From contig NW_019775709.1 in the NCBI RefSeq assembly GCF_001039355.2, positions 193,406 to 243,366 on the forward strand: a stretch of DNA of 49,961 nucleotides, written 5' to 3'. This stretch comes from Lingula anatina. Taxonomy: Eukaryota > Brachiopoda > Lingulata > Lingulida > Lingulidae. A program made the translations under genes and the position numbers. Below, piece by piece: positions 22,570-32,900 of the stretch (positions are counted from its first letter, which is position 1; each line of letters opens with the position of its first letter). The notes under the pieces were generated by a model. That model made no database searches. It had not been told where the DNA came from and saw only the letters and a program-made list of their open reading frames with translations.

Positions 22570-22865
22570 ACCACTGGGATCTCTCTCCTTATCGGGTCAA
22601 AAGAATGAATATTTTTCGTGCCTACTTGACGCACTGCTAAACACGGTGAATAAGAATACTGGTAGTTTGTGTAAGGCAGCGATAGCACCCAAAGGCAATT
22701 GAAAGCAAACAAAAAGAAAAAATAACTGACGAATTATAGAATTCGATATTGAAAGGGGCATTAAGACTTCTCCTAAAATAACTCGACAGGTATCGGATGC
22801 GTCACTAGAAATTAGTGTTGATTTGATATTAAGCGAGGAAAAGTTCCGTGCTAAGGGTGACAGTC
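22570..22865 (+). repeat. Direct duplication, unit 2
   Basis: Partner of 20650-20935, offset by about 1.9 kb. Confidence 0.7.
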
Positions 22866-23497
22866 TCTGACTGTGATGTTTCATTACGATACTTTTCGGA
22901 TAATAATAATTATTATAAAAATACTACCCTTACAATAAATGAATAAATTATGTTATGACGCATTCTTTTAAAATCTTACTACATCTTACAAAATTACTCA
23001 AGGAACATAAAGATTATTTGGCATACGAGGTTAAAAGAACAATACTACATGTATATGTATTTTAAAATACCAGTAAACATTCTCTGTAAACATTAAAAAC
23101 TATGGAATTTTAGTACATTTTAAAGATTCACTATTTAATCTGTCTTATGACTAGCGACAGACTATTCCAAAGATATACATGCAGAATTTCTACACAGACT
23201 AAAGAAACCAAAAAGGTTCGTAAACGTTGCATTCCATTTAATTTCCCAGATGGCGATCAACGACATACACTGTGTTGGCCATCTCTACTACCACAATTGT
23301 ATACATCTTCAACTGAACTACAAACACAATATTAGCCTACTGGAACGCAGTCTACTCACGGACACAATATTACTGACCGCAGCTAGCGCACGATGATAAA
23401 CTTACACTGAGGATACTGAAACCAAGTCTTACTCGGGAAGATAGCAGGCGTTCATTGGAAAAGAGACACTGGGACCATTAAAATAAGTGGTTTCAGA

Positions 23498-23499
23498 AA

Positions 23500-23534
<35 letters not shown>

Positions 23535-23536
23535 AT
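23498..23536. repeat. (AAAT)n microsatellite
   Basis: About ten AAAT units; it accounts for the Leu/Phe/Ile-Tyr-rich open frame on the - strand here. Confidence 0.9.
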
Positions 23537-23694
23537 GATAAAGAGGAAAAAGAATGATAAAAAATAAATAAAAGAAACAAAAGTATTACATGACACGACA
23601 TTTGATCTTTTGGAACTCAATTCAATATTTGTTTATTTTGTTGTTTCACGTTAGTGACGGTTCTGTTGTTTAGGCACTTGCCTCCCTCCCCCCA

Positions 23695-23697
<3 letters not shown>

Positions 23698-23746
<49 letters not shown>
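23698..23746. repeat. (AC)n microsatellite
   Basis: About 24 uninterrupted AC units. Confidence 0.95.
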
Positions 23747-23749
<3 letters not shown>

Positions 23750-24230
23750 TCATGATGATGGTTTGCAAAATATATTTCAACAATACCGGCAGCTACAATG
23801 CCTCTTAAGATACTTTATACTACTCCTGTAAGAGTACTTAGATCTAGGCTTTTCCTGAAAAAAAAATGAATCTCATATTTGCTAATGATAAACTGCCAAA
23901 GACGCGTTGCATGTAATTCACCACGCACCTGCACTCTGCGACTGTTTTAAAAAGCAGTTATGTAAAACATGTTATTAACTTCCTTACGCCTGCGTAAATT
24001 GAAAACCAAAAACATAACATTTGCGTAAGTAACAATGCATTGTTCAGTAGGATAGTACAATTCTTGTACGAAAAATAATAAATAAATAAAACGTAGGTTT
24101 GTTAGTGTAATCAAAAAGGTATTAACAAATTAACTAGAAACCTATTGTATAATTACTGCGAGGGTTGGTCGAGGGGGGTTAGAACAACGACTTATGTTGA
24201 AATGTGATTAAGGCAAGTGCATGATTAATT

Positions 24231-24488
24231 AGAAAAGCACTCAGAGAGCGCAGACCTCCGCCAAAGCAGCAAAGTCTCCTTCCAATGCCGTTTCACTCCT
24301 AAATTTTTGATATTTTTGATTATTGACTGACCAAAAGCTAATCAAAAGCTAATCATTTGTTCCTTGGCCCACTTCTGACAGTTCCTGAAAATTTCATCAA
24401 AAACGGTCCATAACTTTTTGACTTATGTTGATGACAGACGGACAAAAAGACAAACAGGCGTGAAAACATAACCTCCTTGGCAGAGGTA
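24231..24488. mobile_element. Dispersed repeat with CCTCCGCCAA ends, copy 2
   Basis: Same ends as 15769-15995: agaaaagcactcagagagcg and acctccgcca at the left, cctccttggcagaggtaa at the right. Internal 'acggtccataactttttgac' is shared. It is about 30 bp longer than copy 1. Confidence 0.7.
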
Positions 24489-24657
24489 ATTATGGCGTGA
24501 GGACGTTAAGTGCAGGCACATGTAGGCCTACAAAGTTCTTGCTTACACCAATGCAACACAATACCTGCAGTAGGCCCCTATGCATTAACATTAGTGTGAT
24601 AAACTTCATTTCACATTTCTCTTAAATACAGGTGTAGGACTTGGCTAGAGTTTTCAC

Positions 24658-24682
24658 NNNNNNNNNNNNNNNNNNNNNNNNN

Positions 24683-24729
<47 letters not shown>
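24658..24729. other. Assembly gap (25 N) followed by a poly(T) run
   Basis: 25 ambiguous bases are followed directly by 47 T. The gap length is likely nominal. Sequence on the two sides may not be truly adjacent. Confidence 0.95.
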
Positions 24730-24730
<1 letters not shown>

Positions 24731-25222
24731 TCCATGCAATTGTCAGCGCCCTACGTGTAATATCGGTAACGTTATATTCACTTTAACTAGATTATAGTAT
24801 TTTTTAAATTTTTCAAAAAAGAAAGCAAATCAGCAGGCTCTTTTGCCAAGCATCGGACTTGTTAAAATTTTGTTTTTTACAGACGGACACCCTGTTTCAT
24901 TCAGGTATGACGATATCACGAAGAGTTGTGTACTAACGTATTATCAAAATTTTAATTGACATATCACCCATTAATCGCGAACTCAATATATTGCCTACAT
25001 GCCTATATTACACTGCATGATGAGTCATCTGTGGCCATTTCGCTGTTTTCACCTGAAGAATTGACGTCATTTTGGCGCATGAGCAGTAGCGTTGCTTACC
25101 TTCAGTGAAGAGAGTAATCGAGAAGCAGCCAGTTAAACTTCCGTGACAGCTTTCCATGTCACGAAAATAATATAGACAGGAAGTCCCCAGAACTAGAGTA
25201 CTTAGGCCAGTTGACCACGTAA

Positions 25223-25280
25223 CTATATATAGAAGAAAACGATCCGATGAGAGAAAAGCTGTAAGTCTAGAGGTAAGTCC
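25223..25280 (+). promoter_or_regulatory. Possible promoter and untranslated first exon of the antistasin gene
   Basis: A TATATATA box at 25223-25230 is followed about 50 bp later by a strong donor, AGAG|GTAAGTCC (25273). The antistasin start-codon exon begins after a good acceptor (tttttatcctctcag at 29936), which requires an upstream untranslated exon; this is the best candidate donor I see. A second donor-like site, GCT|GTAAGT, is at 25261. Transcript data are needed to confirm it. Confidence 0.3.
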
Positions 25281-25667
25281 TGGTTGTAGTTCAAAATGGA
25301 GGGTGCCATTTTCATGATTTAGAACTCCGAGACTTATAAGATGAAAGTGAAGTAGACTGCGTCTTAGTAACTGAATTTACATTCGCATTAGATGTTTTTA
25401 GTTCTGGCAGAAAAGTTATGAGCGGATAATTAGTGTACTTTGTGGTATTTCTGATCTCCGGAGTCGGGCGTCTTTGTTCGTTTTTGTCGTCTGATATGTA
25501 TAAAGTATTCACTGTGTCTACTTACTGAATTGGTGAGTGATCGCTGTCTATTGTTAAGCTCTTTGATAGAATTGTAGATGGATCGTCAATCTAGACACGT
25601 CCGGTACGGAGTGCAGAATATTAGACAATGATCTGTGACCGTTGTGATGTCACAATAGTGACGATCT

Positions 25668-25683
25668 CCTGCAGGGGGCGTGC
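25668..25683 (+). promoter_or_regulatory. CTCF-like motif
   Basis: CCTGCAGGGGGCGTGC fits the CTCF core CCASYAGRKGGC with one mismatch. Two CACCTG E-boxes lie within 35 bp downstream, and a palindromic TGATGTCACA lies upstream. This is motif evidence only. Confidence 0.3.
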
Positions 25684-28600
25684 TGTCCCCACCTGGCCTA
25701 GCTCACTCACCTGAGGTGGCCTATCTTGGCACATGAAGAGCAGACCAGGTGGAGGAAGGAAAAAACTCCGATCACAACATGTAATTGTATGTAAAAAACT
25801 AGTGTGGACATGCTATTTGTTTTCTTTAAAAATCCGGTGTTAAGACGTCTTGTCTCTAATTTTTAAATTGCTCACGCCTAACTAGATTTTATGTAATCTA
25901 AACTGCGGAAAATCTTAGCCTAACAGAATCTTATACTGTCAAAATACTGTTAACAGATCTTTATACTGTCAAAATTAAATGCATCACTAAATGATTTTCT
26001 CTGTTTTCTATGAAGCTGATTGCTGTGTACAGCAGCATTTAGCTACTGTTTATGATACTCAGGGTGTGGTCAAATGGACATAACGCCTAGAACAATACCT
26101 GTCTTCAAGATGGTACATTATCTCTTAGTGTATTCAGTTCTTGTCAAACAATAACTGGAGATTGGTGACAAAGGTGACGGTACAGGTGTGAACATGTCAC
26201 ACCTTTCATTAATATTCTGCAACAGTTGGTGATCCACAGTTGTTAATGGGGTGATGTTAGTGTGCTTCCCATGTTCTCTGTGTTGGCAATGTTTATGACA
26301 TTGTTTTGTGTATAGTACTGTATATGTATCAACATATAGCTGGCAAAAAAGACAGAACCCAGTCAAGTATGAAAGTATTCTTGCAGAGCTTTGAATAGAA
26401 TCAAATGAAATATGATTATGATGGATGATAAGGTTTAAATTTGTAAAGTGCACGGTATCTCGCAGTAACATGTCAGACTTCGGTCAGAATTCTCATCTGA
26501 GAACTAAGGTAAATTCATCTATTTAGGTAGATAAACAATAACAGTAATAAACATAGCCAACCTCAGTGTCTTCTTTTTGTCCATTTTTAAAGGCAGTGAA
26601 CAAGGAATGCATGTGTTCATAGACTTGAACCTAAAGACTTTTTTATGACAATTTTGAAATAATTTGGCAGTCCACAAATCACCAATTAATGGCAAAGTTT
26701 CACATTCTTTTCTCCCATTCACTTGAACAAACAACCTGTATGTCCTCTGGTATAAAGTTTTGTCCCATGGATTTAGAGGTTAGGAGGTGGGTTACCACAT
26801 ACTCATAACAAATATCTCTATACTTGCTAATGTCGCATGGGCAGAGGAAAAATTTAGATACATTTTCATTGTATTCTTACTAGTATTTGGCTCAAGAAAT
26901 ATATCAAATATTAACTAAGTTTTTGCCAATTTTCTCCTTAATCTGGTTTTAAAAAAAACCCTGATCTTTGTAACCTAATTCAGCCTTTTAGCTATAAGTC
27001 AAATGAAAATCATATCCAAGAGAGCTCCCAGACATGATGTTGTAACCTTTGCCATGTTCTTCTGTTGCCAAACAGGTTAGTCTGACTTGCCCATTACCTT
27101 GACAAGATCACTACTATAGTACAGTGCCCCCAGGGTCTTGTTAATAACCATGTTGAACTGGCTTGATCATTATACACCAACTAGAGGCAATGACAAGTAA
27201 TGGGAAGGCATCGTTGTGGCTACAGTAAAAATGAAAATGTCATAAGCAGGGTAAAACTTAACAACAATAGTGCCTTCAACCAATGACAAAAGTTGAAATT
27301 TGTTTTTGTCCAGTATTTTCCTAGAGAATGTGATGTGACATGAAGATATTGGTAAATGATTTAAGCTGCTAGTTGAAGAAACTATCCTAGTAACCCATAT
27401 AAATTATATTAATTATAAGATGGCTTCATTTACAGTCAGAAAGTCCTTGAGAGGTACTTGAATTAGAGCCTCTAAAGTCCTTGAACTGCTGAAGTTGAAT
27501 TCCTAATGTTGCCGAATGAAGTTTATTTAAATTCATAGCTGCCTCATGTGACTGCAACATATTGTGCAACAGATGTTGAAGACATTAATATAACTAATTC
27601 AACGTAATTCAGAGGAAAATGATGAAAATGAAATACAAATTTCTTTATTTACTAGTATTCACTTGTAACTAAACAACTGAGATGAGCAAATATGTTACTA
27701 GATGTGTGAGATTGGACTAAAATACATAAAAAATGACCTAGTCGTGGTCTTCTGCTGTGTCAGCATGACATGGTGAAAAACTTGAGATTAAGGCCATGAG
27801 GTGCACTTCGAACAGGATTCAAGTTACACTGAATAATTCCTTATGCCTCGGTGCAGGAGTTTTATCAGTTGCACTTTTAGTGACCTGCTCACTGTCTGAT
27901 TTCACATGTAAATGAAACCCACCATCGTGCATAAGTATTTGTTTTTTTAGCCCTAAATCACAAACACTGATTGTAAACGGAATGTTTTGGGGTTAAACCA
28001 ACAAGAGACTGCTCCGATGACTTTTTGTCAGTCAACTGGCAAACCTGACATATGTAATGAGTATGTAAACATTTTTGAAGCATAGAAAATTATCTTTTTA
28101 CCTGTGTACAAGTTACTTGATTTTATAAATTTATTGTTCAGCTTGGCCTGTAATGTAGTAAATTGTTGTCAAGAAAGGCAATTCTTTATTGTCAATTCAC
28201 AAGTCACAATATAATCAGTTTGACTTCCTTATGCCAGTCAGTTCTCTCTGCAGGTTGTATGACAGGCTTAGAACAGATCTGTGACAGGCTTAAGACAGCT
28301 AAGTATTTTTTAGGGCAGTTTTCCTTGTCAGCAACTTTTCTGTATTCAAATAATAGAAAATCTTTTCATAATCATCATCAGAAAAAAAAGTGACCCATGT
28401 TCTAACAGTTCATAACGCCCAGATATTTGTACAGCTGTCATCCGTGATTCCTATAAATACATCTCTTCTGACTAATTTCCTGATTTATGGATATATGATT
28501 TAGGTAGAAGATTATCATATCTTTGTTTGGTGTGCATACTGGGAACCGCCCTGTCTTGATGTAGGTGCTGCCACTGGTGGCCTTTATTCCCTTGGGCAAA

Positions 28601-28862
28601 TTGTGAATAAATCAATGTTTAATTTCCTGGTTGCCTTTTCCTGACAAATTGTCTGATATGTGAGGAAATGGCATGTAAATGAGGTTAAATTCTGATGTCA
28701 TTGCTGATGAAAAAAAAAAGTATTGAAACTTAAATAGACCAATTTTGTATGGTAATGGCCATGTAAAGTTATTAATGAAATCTAACTGTTCAGATTTGAC
28801 TCAGTTGTCATACTGGGACACAAAAACTTGAAGGTTCAGTTACAAATCGTCTTCAGAAAAAG

Positions 28863-28876
28863 CCCCCCCCCCCCCC

Positions 28877-28909
<33 letters not shown>

Positions 28910-28933
28910 AACACACACACACACACACACACA
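28863..28933. repeat. C-run plus (AC)n microsatellite
   Basis: Fourteen C followed by about 28 AC units with two AAAC interruptions. Confidence 0.9.
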
Positions 28934-29015
28934 TCCAGGCCGCCCTTTAAACTTGTAGGCTACAGGTCAGGGATCACAGCAGTGCAGTAACCAGGCACTT
29001 TGCTGCTCAATACTC

Positions 29016-29121
29016 CACCCAGTTAATATAAAAGATTTCAGATTGTAAGGCATATCTTCACAATAATTCACCCAGGTATGTAAAAGGTTTCAGATTGAAA
29101 GGTATGTATTCACAATCTAGG
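29016..29121 (+). repeat. 53-bp tandem duplication
   Basis: Two diverged units starting caccca and sharing 'tttcagattg' and 'ttcacaat'. Confidence 0.65.
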
Positions 29122-29574
29122 GGATTTATTATGTAGAAGCTAAGATGACATTTTAGGGCTTAGTCTAGTTAATACTTTAAATGTCCAGGTTATATACCAC
29201 AACACATTCCTTCCTTAATTTGGGGTATTATTATGGAAAATAATAATTTTAACACAGATGATATCCTTTCTTACCTCTCTTTGACAGAGAATTGAAATAT
29301 TAGGATTTATTATCTTTTAAAAAGGTGAATTTTAATCCAGGCGTCTTCATTTTAAGACACATCTTTACCCTAATTGTAAGCTTCTGCATGTTAACTAACA
29401 GCAATTTGTTCAGGCAGCCAGGCTTTTATTTGAATAAATGACTCAGTGGACATCCAGGTTATGGGAAAATTGATACCAGTAGATGTTTTTCATATCTTTT
29501 CATTTGTTTATATAGATATTTGAATTTATTTCTCTGTACATAAAAAAATCTTCAGATATTGAATTAAAATACTT

Positions 29575-29628
29575 TACGTATGGCAAAAACAAAACCTGAT
29601 ATACGTATGGCAAAAACAAAACCTGATA
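29575..29628 (+). repeat. 27-bp perfect tandem duplication
   Basis: The unit starting tacgtatggcaaaaac is repeated exactly twice, indicating a recent event. Confidence 0.9.
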
Positions 29629-29951
29629 GAAATAAATATTTTAGGTTTTTAAAAGTTATGGATTGTGTGACAGTCATATTTTTATTTTATTTTATTTTTT
29701 AAAGTAAAAGCTCATAAGTGGAAAGTTAGGGTTGAAGGAATCAGGCAAAAAAAATGTTAACTCTGAATGAAGATTTCATATAGATTCTATGTCATTTTTC
29801 ATATTGATTTGACTAGAAGGGTAAAGAGCTCCACTTTTGCACAAAAAAAAAAAACAGAGAACCCTTTAAAATAATCCCAGCTACATGCTTTGAAAACAAC
29901 TGAAATATTGAAGATAATGCATTTTTATCCTCTCAGAAAACGCCAACCACC

Positions 29952-32900
29952 ATGTTGAGTTGTATCGTAATTGCTGCCGTGATTGGCGTGGCTATGTCTG
30001 CGCAGGAGCCCCCAAACTGTGCGTGGAAGCCGAGGGCCACAGTGAACGGCATGTCATGCTGTCTACGGGACTCTATCCCAGGGTGCAGGTGTATGAATCC
30101 ACCTGAGGAAATCCCGGCCGACTCTGGCGCCCCTCTCTGTGGCCGTTCAGGTAAGTCTGGGTGGTCAGATAAGGGTGCCTTCTCATCATCTGTGGTACTA
30201 ACTCGTGTGGACAAACTCCATGGGGGACTCTTGCTGAATGCTATCGGATGAACAGATTAACATGCCTCTTGGCATGGAGAAGAGTACAGAGTAGTTAGTG
30301 ATTATGGGAGTACTTTGGAAACAAAAGGGTTTGTGTTTAATCGATTCAGTTCAGCAAGAGTCCCTGTTGAGTTAGTGTGCACCAACTAATTTCGATAGAT
30401 TCATGGTGTATGGACCCTGTAGCACGTTGTGTTAAACTTAAGCATGTGGGACCTGACCAGTCCAAGGGCTGAATTGTACCTAGAGAGAAATCAATATATG
30501 TAAGAAAAGCAAAATAAAAGCAATCTGGTGCTGTTTGTGTATGTGTAAAGTAGTACTTGTTATAATTCCTAGAGATGAAAGACATCTGGATATACGGACT
30601 TTGGATGTAAACCCCCTGGATCCACATATAGAGCAGCATGGCTTTGGGGATTGCATTTTTAACCATTGTTCCTCTTTAATCTGTGAATGTCATTCTTTCA
30701 GGTGGCGGCTGTCCTGCCCTGCATCCACTGATGGCTGTCGGGATATGTGCAGAAATGTGTTCTGATCACGCTGATTGTTCCAGTGGACAGCTGTGCTGCA
30801 GCAATGGCTGTGGCCACGTGTGTAAAGACCCAGAGCGTAAGTGACTCCTTCATCAGCCTCCAGTTTTGTGATTATTTGGTTTAACTGAATAGTTTAAGCC
30901 CAGTTTAAGATGGTTTAAAATTTTAGACCAAAGTTGTTTGATTACTTTCACCTTAGGTGGAGTAACAAAAGACCACTTACAAAAATGCTGCACCTGGTTT
31001 GTGAAAATGCTGATCATTACTTTATTTAAGTGGACCACCACATGTAAAACGAGAGGGAATATTTAGTTTTAAGATAAAGACCAATTTTTGTTTTAAAAAA
31101 TTGCATTTCTGTTTTAAAACAAAATATTTAGTTCTTTGTTGATTTTGTTTTAAAATAGAGACCAATTTATTTGTAAAATTTTTTTTTGGCAACAAGACTC
31201 AACCAGCTGCTATTGAAGGTTAAGGGGCCCGCACACGGTGAGCATTTGGCGCGCGCCACTTGCGCTGCGCCGTTTTCTCATCGTGTGCGGGGGGTATTTT
31301 GGTGAGATTTTTGCCTCTCGCGCAGCTCAGCAAAATTTCTCACGTGTTTGATTTTTTTGGTTTCTTGAGGCAAATGTCTCAGCGTGTGCGGGGTGCAAGC
31401 GCCGATTGCTCACGCCATGCTAACAATGCGCATGTGCCAGTAGCCGGAAACAAACAAAAATGGCAGCCCCCACAAAAATGTACACAGTTATAGTAAGTCT
31501 GATTGATTAACGTGGTCACCATTATCCATTACTATCAGAAAAAACAACAATATGTAATGTTTCCTTAATCACATGATCCCACAGTTCGCGGTGCGTTCGA
31601 TAGGGGCAGGCCGGGAGGCATCTCTGCTGAGCAAAGAGCGCATCGTTTGCGGGGAGCTGAGGAGCGCGAGCATCTGGCGCAGCGCAAGTGGTGCGCGCCG
31701 AATGCTCACCGTGTGCGGGCCCCTTTATGTATGTGATGTCAGTTTATGCTTCACACTGGCAATATATCACATTGTATCTGGTAGTATCACATTGTATCTA
31801 TTTGTATCACATTGTATCTATTAGTATCATATTGTATGTATATGTATCAAAAAGTAACACATTGTATGTGTACTTCATAGTCATTAATTTTGGTCCTCCC
31901 ATTACAGCCATAGTGACAGTTGACAACTATGACTGCCCTGACATCCGCTGTCAGCAAGATCTGGGCTGCGACGGAAGCAGCCTGAAGAGAGACAGCAATG
32001 GCTGTCCAATGTGCGAGTGTCAGAGTGAGGAAACGACCACTGTCGCCAGTGTGGACAAAAGTAATTATGCCTTGTCCAAATTCTTTTTGATTTAACGATT
32101 TGATATGTGCCACTTAACCGGTTTATCCTCTGTCAGAGTAGAATAAAGAATATTTTAAAAATTTGTGGCATTTTCAGTGCCAGGTAATTGTTGAAATTTT
32201 CAGCTTTAATTTTCATTTTATCAGAGCTTTTATTTTTTTCTACAAATGCCTTAAGCATTCTGGTAGTTCATAAACTTTTAACTCTAACCTTTTGGCTTTA
32301 TCAAGATAAAATTTTGATACCACTCTGTTAGGACTCAATTTCAATATAAACAACATATTGTTGCTTTGTCACAGCTTGTGTTGGAGGCATGGTGTGGAAA
32401 GAGTGTGGATCTCCCTGCACACGGACATGCTCTGAACCCAGCCCGATGTGCATAGAGATGTGTGCGCCGAAATGCGAGTGTCCCAACGGTCAGGTGTGGC
32501 ACGAGAAGAAAGAACAGTGTGTGGACATGGCAGAGTGCAGTACATCAGGTATGCCATGGAATGCCCATTAAGGCTTCTCTTTTATTGGTGTTGGTCTTTT
32601 TTGTTTCAAAGATGTGGAAACTTGGCTCTCTGAAATGTTATGCAGAAATAAGAGTTATTTTATTTATTTATTTTTTTACTTTAAGTTACTTTTATGTGTT
32701 AGAATCTTTTTTTCCATACTCTTGGCAGTATGAGCTTTATATATGCTTGAGTCTGCATTTATGCACTTAAATGCTTTAGATGTTGATATTGCTTTGAAGT
32801 ACAATTCTTTATTTAATAAGTGTTGTGTAATGTGGTGTTGAAGTTTATGTTAACATGTTGTACCTTTCATACCATCTCATCACTTATGTTTTTATTCTTC

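Larger units (their letters stand above)
19338..25000. other. Gene-poor region with internal duplications
   Basis: No convincing coding exon. The region contains two direct duplications (19730-19845 with 20396-20560; 20650-20935 with 22570-22865), one hAT-like repeat, several microsatellites, one dispersed repeat and the N gap. Open stretches at 21100-21303 and 23147-23335 show no recognisable domain. Confidence 0.5.
25281..29936. other. Presumed 5' UTR intron or intergenic stretch
   Basis: No coding exon recognised over 4.6 kb. It contains a CTCF-like motif near 25668, a C-run plus (AC)n at 28863-28933, and short tandem duplications at 29016-29121 and 29575-29628. If the exon near 25.2 kb is real, this is intron. 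Confidence 0.45.

Noticed and set aside
31260-31493. Arg/Cys-rich open frames near 31.3-31.8 kb
   Set aside because: They lie inside the Harbinger MITE and its GC-rich ends; not conserved coding.
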